A stretch of 64,000 bases of DNA from Jhaorihella thermophila (GTDB lineage Bacteria > Pseudomonadota > Alphaproteobacteria > Rhodobacterales > Rhodobacteraceae): assembly GCF_900108275.1 (NCBI RefSeq), contig NZ_FNVD01000009.1, positions 102,463 to 166,462 of the forward strand, in the 5' to 3' direction. Position 1 is the first letter of the stretch. Each line of letters begins with the position of its first letter. A program made the position numbers and the translations under genes. Shown here in pieces: positions 29,707 through 38,165 of this stretch. The notes beneath the pieces were generated by a model. It had not been told where the DNA came from. It did no database searches and saw only the letters and a program-made list of their open reading frames with translations.

Positions 29707-29737
29707 CCCTGCCGGCCGAACTCTTTGGCCGGCAGGG
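29707..29737 (+). terminator. Strong hairpin after rpoD
   Basis: Perfect 11-base inverted repeat CCCTGCCGGCC (29707-29717) and GGCCGGCAGGG (29727-29737), 37 bases after the rpoD stop. There is no T run after it, so it may stabilise the 3' end rather than be a classic intrinsic terminator. Confidence 0.55.
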
Positions 29738-29796
29738 CGGGCACGGGAACGCCGCTGTCTTATGCCCCGTCACCGGTCGGGGCCGCGCGCGCCCTG

Positions 29797-29849
29797 CCCC
29801 TTCATCTTGCGTCAAATACTCCGGGGGGTCCGGGGGGCTGGCCCCCCGG
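29797..29849 (+). repeat. Dispersed intergenic hairpin element, copy E
   Basis: Plus strand CCTTCATCTTGCGTCAAATA, CTCCGGGGGGTCC, then the GGGGGGC-TGG-CCCCCC hairpin. In this orientation it lies 127 bases after the rpoD stop, and it is opposite in strand to copies A-D and G. Confidence 0.85.
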
Positions 29850-29923
29850 CGGATCGGATTGGCGCAGCCAATTCGATACCGGCCAACGGGTTGCGCCCGT
29901 CACACCGGCCAGCAGCACCGCCT

Positions 29924-30418
29924 TCACCGCCCGAACTTGTCCTTCAGCGCGTCATTCACCAGCGGCGTCACAAAGGGCGACACGTCTCCGCCCAGCCGGG
30001 CGATTTCCTTGACCAGCTTGGACGCGATCGCCTGCCGGCGGGCGTCGGCCATCAGAAACACGGTCTCGACGGACGCGTCCAACGCACGGTTCATGCCCAC
30101 CATCTGGAATTCATACTCGAAATCCGCCACCGCCCGCAGCCCGCGCACGATGATCTGCGCGCCCACCTCATGGGCGCAGTCGATCAGCAGGTTCTCGAAT
30201 GGATGCGCGACGATCTCGGTGCCCGTCTCCTCGCTCAGCTTGGCGCATTCGGCCTCGATCATCGCCACGCGCTCCTCCAGCGGGAACAGCGGCCCCTTGT
30301 CCCGGTTGATCGCCACCCCGATCACCAGTTTGTCCACCAGCGCCGCCGCCCGGCGGATGATGTCGATATGACCCAGCGTAATCGGGTCGAACGTGCCCGG
30401 ATAAAGGCCAACGCGCAT
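29924..30418 (-). CDS. coaD: Phosphopantetheine adenylyltransferase
   Basis: 164 residues. Fourth step of CoA synthesis: 4'-phosphopantetheine plus ATP to dephospho-CoA. The nucleotidyltransferase motif YPGTFDPITLGHIDII (about 6-21, with the TxGH signature), IVRGLRAVADFEYEFQM (about 86-102) and VSSKLVKEIA-like ASKLVKEIARLGGDVS near the end are all present. Normal length. Converges on rpoD. Confidence 0.97.
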   Translation of the reverse strand: MRVGLYPGTFDPITLGHIDIIRRAAALVDKLVIGVAINRDKGPLFPLEERVAMIEAECAKLSEETGTEIVAHPFENLLIDCAHEVGAQIIVRGLRAVADFEYEFQMVGMNRALDASVETVFLMADARRQAIASKLVKEIARLGGDVSPFVTPLVNDALKDKFGR

Positions 30419-30516
30419 GCTCTCATTCTCCCTGCGGTCCGCGCCACGCGCGCACGCAAGCAGAACTGCCCCGCCATTTCAAGGCCGTAGAAATACGCCC
30501 CTGCGTCACCAAGGAC

Positions 30517-30951
30517 TCAGAAGCCCTTGATCATGTCCTCCAGCGCGCCCTTTTCCATCTCGAGCTGCGTCAGCTGCGCCTTGACCACGTCGCCGATCGA
30601 GATCACGCCGATCATCTTGCCGTCCTCGACCACCGGCAGATGGCGGAACCGGCCTTCGGTCATCCGCGTCAGCAATTCGTCGGCCGAGGCCCCCTTGGCG
30701 CAGGTCACGACCTCCCTGGTCATGTAATCGCGCACCTTGCCCGACAGGCAGCTGTCGCCCGACCGGGCCAGTTCGCGCACGATGTCGCGTTCGGACAGGA
30801 CGCCCTCGACCGTCTCGCCGTCGCTCGACACGACCACGGCGCCGATGCGATGCCGGGACATGAGCTGCGCGGCCTCGCTGATCGTGTCATCGGGCGCAAT
30901 CGTCACCGCTTTCTGCTCGGGTTTCGAATTGAGAATCTGTTGAACCAGCAT
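30517..30951 (-). CDS. CBS-domain pair protein
   Basis: 144 residues consisting of two CBS domains (APDDTISEAAQLMSRHRIGA at about 19-38, CAKGASADELLTRMTEGRFR at about 82-101). CBS pairs bind adenine nucleotides; single-pair proteins like this are thought to sense energy state. No enzyme domain and no membrane segment. Confidence 0.88.
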   Translation of the reverse strand: MLVQQILNSKPEQKAVTIAPDDTISEAAQLMSRHRIGAVVVSSDGETVEGVLSERDIVRELARSGDSCLSGKVRDYMTREVVTCAKGASADELLTRMTEGRFRHLPVVEDGKMIGVISIGDVVKAQLTQLEMEKGALEDMIKGF

Positions 30952-31013
30952 TGGGCGGCACCTCCTGAAATTTTCTTTCGTTTTTCAAAGCGTCGCCGCA
31001 ATATGACTGCCTG

Positions 31014-31910
31014 TCAAGTCAACCCTTCCAATCGGGCCACTTCCGCGCGCATTCCCTCGCACAGCATCTCGGCGAACCGGTTCAGCCGTTCGCTGCGCTG
31101 ATCCCCCTGATGACGGACAAGATAGAAGCTGCGGGTCAGGCTGATCCGGTCGGCCAGCACCTTGCGCAGCGGCCGGTGCGAGGGCAAAGAGAAATCATGC
31201 GCCACGCACAGGCCCGCCCCCTGAACCGCGAACCGCAGCTGGACGGTCACCGAGTTGGACGCCAGCGGCACCCGCTCGATGCCCAGATCGGACAGATAGT
31301 CGAGTTCGGCATCGAAGATCATGTCGGGAATGTAGCCGATCATGCGCCGCCCCCTGAGATCCTCGATCGTCTCGAGCGGCGGATTGGTCCGCAGATACAG
31401 GCGCGAAGCGACCAGATGCAGGTGATAGTCGGTGATCTTCTGCACCAGCAGCTTGCCGGCGGTGGGCGGGCTGACGGCGATGGCCATGTCGGCCTCGCGC
31501 CGGCTGAGATTGACCACCCGCGTCAGCGCCACGATCTGGATGTCGAGATCGGGATGCGCCTCTCCGATCCGGGCGCAGACCTGCGGCAGCAGGTAATTGG
31601 CGCAGCCGTCCGGCGCGGCGATGCGGATCTGGCCCGACAACGTCTCGCTGGTGCCGCTCAGCGCCTCCGCGGCCGCGCGCATGGCCTGTTCCGCGGCCTC
31701 GGCATGGGCCATGAGCCGCTCTCCGGCGGCGCTCAGCGCGTAGCCCTGCGGCGACTTGGCGAACAAGGGAACGCCCATGTCCGATTCCAGCCGCGCGATA
31801 CGGCGGCCCACCGTGGCCGGATCCAGCTTCAGCTGCCGCCCCGCGCCGGACAGGCTTTCCTCGCGCGCGACCGCCAGAAAGACGCGCATGTCGTCCCAAT
31901 GTGGATCCAT
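31014..31910 (-). CDS. LysR-family transcriptional regulator
   Basis: 298 residues. The N-terminal winged HTH (MRVFLAVAREESLSGAGRQL then LDPATVGRRIARLESDMGVP, about 8-47) is followed by a type 2 periplasmic-binding-like sensor domain. Divergent from mmsA with a 108-base gap holding an inverted repeat (TTGCAAAA...TTTTGCAA), so it probably controls mmsA and itself. Ligand unknown; a valine or propionate catabolite would be a natural guess. Confidence 0.88.
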   Translation of the reverse strand: MDPHWDDMRVFLAVAREESLSGAGRQLKLDPATVGRRIARLESDMGVPLFAKSPQGYALSAAGERLMAHAEAAEQAMRAAAEALSGTSETLSGQIRIAAPDGCANYLLPQVCARIGEAHPDLDIQIVALTRVVNLSRREADMAIAVSPPTAGKLLVQKITDYHLHLVASRLYLRTNPPLETIEDLRGRRMIGYIPDMIFDAELDYLSDLGIERVPLASNSVTVQLRFAVQGAGLCVAHDFSLPSHRPLRKVLADRISLTRSFYLVRHQGDQRSERLNRFAEMLCEGMRAEVARLEGLT

Positions 31911-31932
31911 TTCCGCTTGCCCCCGTGCGAAA

Positions 31933-31980
31933 TTGCAAAACCTTTTTGAATTCTTGCCCCTGTTCTTGGGGATTTTGCAA
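31933..31980. promoter_or_regulatory. Inverted repeat, putative LysR operator for lysR/mmsA
   Basis: TTGCAAAA at 31933-31940 and its exact reverse complement TTTTGCAA at 31973-31980, 32 bases apart, midway between the divergent lysR and mmsA starts. Distance and symmetry fit a LysR tetramer site. Confidence 0.5.
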
Positions 31981-32018
31981 GTCTATCTTTCGCCCGAACC
32001 AGAAGGAGGAGTCGTCCC

Positions 32019-33518
32019 ATGCAGGAACTGACGCATTACATCAACGGCGCCCATGTCAAGGGACAGTCGGGCCGCTTTGCCGATGTCTACAACCCCGCCA
32101 CGGGCGAGGTGCAGGCCCGCGTGCCGCTGGCCAATGCCGAGGAACTGGCCTTTGCCGTGGACGTGGCCAAGGACGCCCAGCCGGGCTGGGCCGCGGTCAA
32201 CCCGCAGCGCCGCGCCCGCGTTCTGATGAAGTTCGTGGACCTGTTGAACCGCGACATGGACAAGCTGGCCGAGGCGCTCTCTCGCGAGCACGGCAAGACC
32301 CTGCCGGATGCCAAGGGCGACGTGCAGCGCGGGCTGGAAGTGGTGGAATACTGCATAGGCGCCCCGCAGATGCTGAAGGGTGAATTCACCGACGGCGCCG
32401 GCCCCGGCATCGACATCTACTCGATGCGCCAGCCGCTGGGCGTGACCGCGGGCATCACCCCGTTCAACTTTCCCGCCATGATTCCGATGTGGATGTTCGC
32501 CCCCGCCATCGCCTGCGGCAACGCGTTCATCCTGAAACCCAGTGAGCGCGACCCCTCGGTGCCGCTGATGCTGGCCGAACTGATGGAAGAGGCCGGCCTG
32601 CCCAAGGGCATCCTGCAGGTGGTCAATGGCGACAAGGAGGCGGTGGATGCGATCATCGCCCATCCCGACATCCAGTCGATCGGCTTCGTCGGCTCCACCC
32701 CGATCGCCGAATACATCTATGGCAACGGCTGCGCCGCAGGCAAGCGGGTGCAGTGTTTCGGCGGCGCCAAGAACCACATGATCATCATGCCCGACGCCGA
32801 CATGGACCAGGCGGCGGATGCGCTGGTGGGCGCGGGCTATGGCGCGGCGGGCGAACGCTGCATGGCGATCTCGGTCGCGGTTCCGGTGGGCGACGAGACC
32901 GCCGACCGCCTGATCGAGAAACTCGTGCCGCGGATCGAGAAACTCAAGATCGGCCCCTACACCGCCGGAGACGACGTGGATTACGGCCCGCTGGTCACCC
33001 GCGAGGCCAAGGAACGCGTGCTGGGTCTGGTCAATTCAGGCATCGAACAGGGCGCCAAGCTGGTGGTCGATGGTCGCGACTTCACCCTTCAGGGCTATGA
33101 GAACGGGTTCTTCGTCGGCCCGCACCTCTTTGACCATGTCACCCCCGACATGGACATCTACAAGACCGAGATCTTCGGACCGGTTCTCAGCACGGTTCGC
33201 GCGGGCAGCTATGAAGAAGCGCTGAAGCTGGCAATGGATCACGAATACGGCAACGGCACCGCGATCTTCACCCGCGACGGCGACACCGCCCGCGACTTTG
33301 CCCACCGGATCAATATCGGCATGGTCGGCATCAACGTGCCGATCCCGGTGCCGCTGGCGTATCACACCTTCGGCGGCTGGAAGAAATCCGCCTTTGGCGA
33401 CCTGAACCAGCACGGGCCGGATGCGTTCCGGTTCTACACGCGGACCAAGACGGTCACCGCACGCTGGCCCAGCGGCATCAAGGAAGGCGGCGAGTTCCAC
33501 TTCAAGGCGATGGACTGA
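32019..33518 (+). CDS. mmsA: CoA-acylating methylmalonate-semialdehyde dehydrogenase
   Basis: 499 residues. Oxidises methylmalonate semialdehyde (and malonate semialdehyde) to propionyl-CoA or acetyl-CoA with NAD, in valine and inositol breakdown. Aldehyde-dehydrogenase fold with GVTAGITPFNFPAMIPMWMF (about 143-162), ILKPSERDPSVP (about 172-183), the nucleophile cysteine in GAAGERCMAIS (about 281-291) and the MmsA-specific NVPIPVPLAYHTFGGWKKSA (about 440-460). Good AGAAGGAGG ribosome site. Confidence 0.95.
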   Translation: MQELTHYINGAHVKGQSGRFADVYNPATGEVQARVPLANAEELAFAVDVAKDAQPGWAAVNPQRRARVLMKFVDLLNRDMDKLAEALSREHGKTLPDAKGDVQRGLEVVEYCIGAPQMLKGEFTDGAGPGIDIYSMRQPLGVTAGITPFNFPAMIPMWMFAPAIACGNAFILKPSERDPSVPLMLAELMEEAGLPKGILQVVNGDKEAVDAIIAHPDIQSIGFVGSTPIAEYIYGNGCAAGKRVQCFGGAKNHMIIMPDADMDQAADALVGAGYGAAGERCMAISVAVPVGDETADRLIEKLVPRIEKLKIGPYTAGDDVDYGPLVTREAKERVLGLVNSGIEQGAKLVVDGRDFTLQGYENGFFVGPHLFDHVTPDMDIYKTEIFGPVLSTVRAGSYEEALKLAMDHEYGNGTAIFTRDGDTARDFAHRINIGMVGINVPIPVPLAYHTFGGWKKSAFGDLNQHGPDAFRFYTRTKTVTARWPSGIKEGGEFHFKAMD

Positions 33519-33542
33519 TCCACTCCGCCATTCGGAAACTCA

Positions 33543-33573
33543 GGGCCCCGGCAATCGCGCCGGGGCCCTTTTT
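33543..33573 (+). terminator. Intrinsic terminator after mmsA
   Basis: GGGCCCCGGC (33543-33552) pairs with GCCGGGGCCC (33559-33568) over a 6-base loop and is followed by TTTTT, 25 bases after the mmsA stop. Confidence 0.9.
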
Positions 33574-33650
33574 CATGCCCCCCGCCGCCGGTCGGCTGTT
33601 GCCTTGACAAACGCCCCCCTTTCCGGGGAATTTCGCATTTACAGAACAAT

Positions 33651-33667
33651 GTTCCGCAGTGCGGAAC
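33651..33667. promoter_or_regulatory. Palindrome GTTCCGC-AGT-GCGGAAC, IclR-like operator
   Basis: Perfect inverted repeat centred 31 bases before the start of the MaoC-fold gene, with TTGACA at 33604-33609 upstream. TTCCGC-N3-GCGGAA is the usual shape of IclR-family operators. No iclR gene lies in the window. Confidence 0.5.
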
Positions 33668-33689
33668 TTAAACAGACAGGGGGGAGCGC

Positions 33690-34160
33690 ATGATCGGCTT
33701 CATGCAGGATATCAGGGACAGCGTCGGCTATGAGATCGGGCTGTCCTCGTGGATCACTATCACCCGCGAGATGATCGAGGGTTTCGCGCGCCTCACCGGC
33801 AACGCCCCGCTGGGCGAACCACCCGCGCAACGCAACGGGCCGCAGGTGGCGCAGGGACAGCTGATCCTGTCGCTGCTGCCGCGCATGCTGCTGGGAGAAC
33901 TGACGCGGCCGGGAGAGGACGAAACTCCGATCAGCTATGGCTTTGACCGGGTGCGGTTCGTGACGCCCGTGACCGAAGGCGCTCAGGTGCGCGGCCGCTT
34001 CGCCCTCATGCGCTGCGAGGAAACCGCCCCCGGCACCACCCGGCTGCACTGGCAGGTGACCGTCGAAATCCGCGGCTCCAGAACGCCGGCGCTGGTGGCC
34101 GACTGGATCACCATGCGCCTGCCCCGGTCGGAATTGCCGCGCCTGCTGTCGGCGGCATGA
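33690..34160 (+). CDS. MaoC-fold (hot-dog) protein with degenerate hydratase motif
   Basis: 156 residues. The pattern VGYEIGLSSWITITREMIEG, then FARLTG and YGFDRVRFVTPVTEGAQVRGR, matches the NodN/MaoC dehydratase family. In active members FA--TGD-Q-IH-D supplies catalytic Asp and His; here it reads FARLTGNAPLGEPPAQ, with the Asp changed to Asn and no His. Family QG-L-LSL-P survives (QGQLILSLLPRML). It is probably not a hydratase and may bind an acyl-CoA. It follows an IclR-like palindrome and stands alone between mmsA and the sox cluster. Confidence 0.7.
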   Translation: MIGFMQDIRDSVGYEIGLSSWITITREMIEGFARLTGNAPLGEPPAQRNGPQVAQGQLILSLLPRMLLGELTRPGEDETPISYGFDRVRFVTPVTEGAQVRGRFALMRCEETAPGTTRLHWQVTVEIRGSRTPALVADWITMRLPRSELPRLLSAA

Positions 34161-34211
34161 AACCGGCCCGCCCCGGCGTGGGACGAGCCGAAACGCGGCT
34201 GTGCGACGGGC

Positions 34212-35474
34212 TCAACCGAACATGTCCGAGGTGATCCCCGCATACCAGCCGAGGCTCTCCTCGTAGGTCGCCTTGCGCAGATCGGCGGACTCTCCGGTCT
34301 GCGAGATGAAGCCGTCCACCTTGGCGATCTTTTCGTCGGTGGCCTCGTAGGTGGCGCCGACCTTGACGCCATCGTCGGTGCCCAGAAGCGACCAGCAGGT
34401 GTTCGAGAACTTGGCCGGGAACTGCTTGGTGCCGGTCAGCGCCGCGCGTATCGCCATTGCCGCCACCTTGGCCTGGCTGTTGGCGGAAAAGCCCGATTTC
34501 GGCATGTCGCCCTGCGCGCAGGCATCGCCCAGCACGTGAATGTTCTCGTCGATCCGGCTTTGCATCGTGTGGCCCGTCACCGGCGCCCAGTTGCCGTCAT
34601 TGATGCCAGCCAGCTCGCAGATGCGGCCCGCCTTCATCGCCGGGATCACGTTGCAGACATCGACCTTGTTGACCTCGCCGTCGATGGTCACGGTCATCTC
34701 GTCGGCGTTCACCTCGACCTTGTCGCCGCCGAAATCGGGGCCAAGCCATTCGATCATGCCGCCATAGTGGTTCTGCCAGCCTTCCTGGAACAGCGCCATC
34801 TTCGAGAACTTCGGCTTGGGATCCGCGATCAGGATCTTGGCGGTCGGGTTCCTCTGCTTCAGCACATGCGCCACCATCGACACCCGCTCATACGGCCCCG
34901 GCGGACAGCGATAGGGGTTCGGCGGCGCGATCATGCAATAGACCCCACCTTCGGGCATCGCCTCGATCTGCGCCTTCAGCAGTTCCGTCTGCGACCCGGC
35001 CTTGTAGGCATGGGGCATCCTGTTCTGCTTGGTCACGTCCCAGCCTGGCACGGCGCCATCGACGAAATCTATGCCGGGACTCAGGATCAGCCGGTCATAG
35101 GGGAGCTTGGCGCCGCCGGCCAGGCTGACCGTCTTGGCATCGCGGTCAATGCCGACCGCCCAGTCATGCACCACGTTGATGCCATAGTCCGAGGCCAGCT
35201 TGCCATAGGTGTGAGCGATGCTCTCCAGGGTGCGGAACCCGCCCAGGTAGAGGTTCGAGAAGAAGCAGGTGTAATAGGTCCGCGTCGGCTCGACCAGCGT
35301 CACGTCGATCGCGCCCTTGGAGCCCTTGGCGATGTGGCGCGCCGCCGTCGCACCGCCCGCTCCGCCGCCGACCACCACCACGCGCGGCTTGCCCTGCCCC
35401 AGAACCATCGGCGCGCTCAAACTGGCCGCAAGACCGACCGTCGTTCCCAGAAAAGCCCTTCTGTTCAGTGCCAT
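34212..35474 (-). CDS. soxF: SoxF, flavoprotein of sulfide dehydrogenase (flavocytochrome c type)
   Basis: 420 residues. Twin-arginine signal NRRAFLGTTVGLAASLSAPM (4-23), so it is exported folded with FAD. GKPRVVVVGGGAGGATAARH (28-47) binds FAD, YTCFFSNLYLGG carries the first conserved redox cysteine, and VCNVIPAMKAGRICELAG and GDACAQGDMPKSGFSANSQA match the flavocytochrome c subunit. It oxidises sulfide in the periplasm with the dihaem SoxE as partner, encoded 35 bases upstream. Last gene of the soxX-to-soxF run. Confidence 0.92.
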   Translation of the reverse strand: MALNRRAFLGTTVGLAASLSAPMVLGQGKPRVVVVGGGAGGATAARHIAKGSKGAIDVTLVEPTRTYYTCFFSNLYLGGFRTLESIAHTYGKLASDYGINVVHDWAVGIDRDAKTVSLAGGAKLPYDRLILSPGIDFVDGAVPGWDVTKQNRMPHAYKAGSQTELLKAQIEAMPEGGVYCMIAPPNPYRCPPGPYERVSMVAHVLKQRNPTAKILIADPKPKFSKMALFQEGWQNHYGGMIEWLGPDFGGDKVEVNADEMTVTIDGEVNKVDVCNVIPAMKAGRICELAGINDGNWAPVTGHTMQSRIDENIHVLGDACAQGDMPKSGFSANSQAKVAAMAIRAALTGTKQFPAKFSNTCWSLLGTDDGVKVGATYEATDEKIAKVDGFISQTGESADLRKATYEESLGWYAGITSDMFG

Positions 35475-35509
35475 CTTGAGTTCTCCTCCCTAAGAAAATC
35501 CGCGCCGAC

Positions 35510-36229
35510 CTAGTTCAGCGCGGAAAAATACGCCGCCAGGGCGGCTATCTCTTCGTTGCCCAGCCGCCCGGCCATCATCTGCATCACCGGGTGCGGGCGC
35601 ACCTTCTGCTTGTAGGCGTGCATGGCGATCACGAAATCCTCGGTCGGCCAGCCGACGATCGAGGGAATCCCTTCGTCGTCGCCGTCGGTCTGGTGGCAGG
35701 TCATGCACTCGCTTGACAGGTATTCGCCGTAGTCCGGGTCGCCCTCGATATTCAGGATGTCGTCGGACAGGCGCACCTCTTCGGTGATCGCGGTCGGTTC
35801 GGCCTCGGGGATGTCGCGCGGCCGGTCCGAGAACTGCCGCAGATAGGCCATCACGTCCAGCCGGTCCTGCTTGTCCTTGAGGCCGCGGAACCGCATGTTG
35901 GTGCCGGTCACCAGCACCTTGGGGTTCTCCAGATAGGCCTCGAGCTTCTCGATGGTCCAGACCAGCCCATCGGCGCCGGCGCGGCGCATCGCCCTGGAAT
36001 AGTCGAAATCCCCAAGCCCCGCCGCCTTGCGCCCGAACACACCGTTCAGATGCGGGCCGACCTTGTGGCGCGCATCCGGCCCGACCGCATGGCAGCTCTT
36101 GCACTTCTCGAAGACCTTGGCGCCGCGCTCCGCGTCACCGATCAACTCGTCCGCGGCGGCCCCGGTGGCCGCCGACCCGGAAAACGCCACGAACGCGGCC
36201 AGGATCCCCCGAAGAAAAATAGCGTGCAT
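35510..36229 (-). CDS. soxE: SoxE, dihaem cytochrome c
   Basis: 239 residues from MHAIFLRG. Signal peptide ending near AADE (about 26). The first haem domain is class I cytochrome c2-like: CKSCH at 43-47 and a methionine ligand candidate in GTNMRF. The second domain is like the haem subunit of flavocytochrome c: CMTCHQTDG near 160-170 and a GLN-type C-terminus. The pair with soxF fits SoxEF. SoxD, also a dihaem protein, is longer and always paired with soxC, which is missing here. ORF upstream to 36280 has no similarity. Confidence 0.85.
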   Translation of the reverse strand: MHAIFLRGILAAFVAFSGSAATGAAADELIGDAERGAKVFEKCKSCHAVGPDARHKVGPHLNGVFGRKAAGLGDFDYSRAMRRAGADGLVWTIEKLEAYLENPKVLVTGTNMRFRGLKDKQDRLDVMAYLRQFSDRPRDIPEAEPTAITEEVRLSDDILNIEGDPDYGEYLSSECMTCHQTDGDDEGIPSIVGWPTEDFVIAMHAYKQKVRPHPVMQMMAGRLGNEEIAALAAYFSALN

Positions 36230-36317
36230 GGCAAATCCTCCCCCTTGCCACATTGAAAACCAATGACTCAAACCGCCCATTCCCTGCTTTGTTCCATCAC
36301 CAAGGGTTCAACATTCC

Positions 36318-38015
36318 TCACGCGCCGACCACCTTGACCGAGCGGTTCGGCGGCACCTCCACAACGCCCTTGCGGCGCACATGTCGTTCCACCACGTCCC
36401 AGATCATCGGGCCCTCGGTGCCTTTGTTGACGCTGGCCCAGCCGGCCACGACATAGGATTTCGCCGGATCGATCGGTTCGCCGGTCTTCAGCAGCGTCAT
36501 CTCCGAAATCCGCTGCCCCTGCGGTTTCGAGATGTCGATTCGGAAACCCATGCCGCCCACGCGCACCATGTCGCCGCCCTGCTGGTAATAGGGATCGGGG
36601 TTGAACAGGTTGTCGCCCACGTCCTCGAGCACGATCTTCAGGAATTCGCCGGTCATCTCGGTACGATAGGCCTGCCCGTAGGTCATCGCGGTCACGTTGA
36701 AGATCGCCTCGCGGGTGATGTCCTCGCCCGGCATCAGCGACGGTCCCCAGCGCACCCCGGGCGACAGCGCGATGTCGGCCTCGCGCTCCTCGAGCAGCGC
36801 CTGACAGATCAGGTCGTCCCAGGTGCCATTGAAATTGCCGCGGCGATACAGCAGGCTCTCGGTCCGCCCGATCACCTCTTCCAGCTGCGCCCTGAACGGC
36901 GCGCGCTGCTCGTCGATCAGCGCCGACATGGCCGGATCCGGCGCAATCACGTCGGCGAAGACCGGGATCAGCTTGTGTTTCAGCCCCATCATCCGGCCAT
37001 CGCGCACGTCCACGTCGACACGGCTGACGAACTTTCCGTTCGAGCCGCTGGCGATGATGTAGGTCTGGCCCACCTGCACCGGCTCGGGCAGCGCGTCATG
37101 GGTGTGACCCGAAAGGATCACGTCGATGCCCTGCACGCGCCCGGCCATCTTCCTGTCGACGTCAAAGCCGTTGTGGCTCAGCACCACCACCAGTTCGGCG
37201 CCCTGCGCCCGCGCTTCGTCCACCATCGCCTGCATGTTCGACTCGCGGATGCCGAACGAATATTCGGGGAACATCCAGCGGGGATTGGCGATCGGCATGT
37301 AGGGAAAGGCCTGGCCGATCACCGCGACCTTCGCTCCGCCGCGCTCGAAGAACGCATAGGGCTTGAAATCCTCCGACGGCTCGTCCCATTCGGCGTCAAA
37401 GATGTTCTGCCCCAGGGCCGCATAGGGCAGCTCGCCCGCCAGTGCGCGCACCCGCTCGCTGCCCAGCGTGAACTCCCAGTGAAAGGTCATCGCGTCGGGC
37501 TTCAGCGCGTTCATCACGTTGACCATGTCCTGACCGGCGGTGTGATGGCAGGTATAGGATCCATGCCAGGTGTCGCCGCCATCCAGCAGCAGTGCATCCG
37601 GCCGCTCGGCCCGGATCGCGTTCACCACGGTCGCCACCCGGTCGAGCCCGCCGACCCGGCCATAGGCCCGGCCCAGCGCCACGAAATCATCATGGGTCAG
37701 CGCATAGGCCAGCGGGCTGCCATCCTCTATCCCGTAGAGCCGCCGGAACGCCGCGCCGGTGATATGCGGCACCTGCCCGCGGTTCTCGCCCACGCCCAGG
37801 TTCACCTCCGGCTCGCGAAACCAGATCGGCTTCAGCTGCGCGTGGATGTCGGTAACATGGATCAGGCTGACATTGCCGAAGGTTTCGAACGCCAGCAACT
37901 GGTCCTGGGTCAGCGCCTGCCGCGCGGCCAGCCGCGCCCAGTTGCCGAACCCCGAAGACCCCAGCAGCGCCGCCGCCGCCATTGATACCTGCAGAAAATC
38001 GCGCCGCGAGATCAT
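36318..38015 (-). CDS. soxB: SoxB, thiosulfohydrolase
   Basis: 565 residues. Twin-arginine signal SRRDFLQVSMAAAALLG (3-19). Two-manganese 5'-nucleotidase-like fold: IHVTDIHAQLKP (about 52-63), DGGDTWHGSYT (about 143-153), MTFHWEFTLG, VVLSHNGFDVD and ILSGHTHDALPEP hold the metal ligands. It hydrolyses the sulfone sulfate from SoxY-bound thiosulfate in the periplasm. Motifs look intact. It follows soxA by 150 bases, the gap holding dispersed element copy F. Confidence 0.95.
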   Translation of the reverse strand: MISRRDFLQVSMAAAALLGSSGFGNWARLAARQALTQDQLLAFETFGNVSLIHVTDIHAQLKPIWFREPEVNLGVGENRGQVPHITGAAFRRLYGIEDGSPLAYALTHDDFVALGRAYGRVGGLDRVATVVNAIRAERPDALLLDGGDTWHGSYTCHHTAGQDMVNVMNALKPDAMTFHWEFTLGSERVRALAGELPYAALGQNIFDAEWDEPSEDFKPYAFFERGGAKVAVIGQAFPYMPIANPRWMFPEYSFGIRESNMQAMVDEARAQGAELVVVLSHNGFDVDRKMAGRVQGIDVILSGHTHDALPEPVQVGQTYIIASGSNGKFVSRVDVDVRDGRMMGLKHKLIPVFADVIAPDPAMSALIDEQRAPFRAQLEEVIGRTESLLYRRGNFNGTWDDLICQALLEEREADIALSPGVRWGPSLMPGEDITREAIFNVTAMTYGQAYRTEMTGEFLKIVLEDVGDNLFNPDPYYQQGGDMVRVGGMGFRIDISKPQGQRISEMTLLKTGEPIDPAKSYVVAGWASVNKGTEGPMIWDVVERHVRRKGVVEVPPNRSVKVVGA

Positions 38016-38076
38016 GTTCCCCCCAGACGGTTTGAAGAGCCCTGGCCCGATACGCCCGGCCCCGCCGGGCGCCCCC

Positions 38077-38128
38077 CCTTCATCTTGCGGAAAATACTCC
38101 GGGGGGTGCGGGGGGCAGCGCCCCCCGC
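38077..38128 (+). repeat. Dispersed intergenic hairpin element, copy F
   Basis: Plus strand CCTTCATCTTGCGGAAAATA, CTCCGGGGGGTGC, then GGGGGGC-AGC-GCCCCCC. It lies inside the sox run between soxA and soxB, and it is the only copy that is not downstream of a stop codon in the shared orientation. Confidence 0.85.
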
Positions 38129-38165
38129 CTCGGTCGGGCCGCCATCGGCGGCCCGAAAACCATCC

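Noticed and set aside
35510..36229. Naming the dihaem cytochrome SoxD
   Set aside because: It is shorter than SoxD, lacks a soxC neighbour and pairs with the flavoprotein SoxF; domain order fits SoxE.
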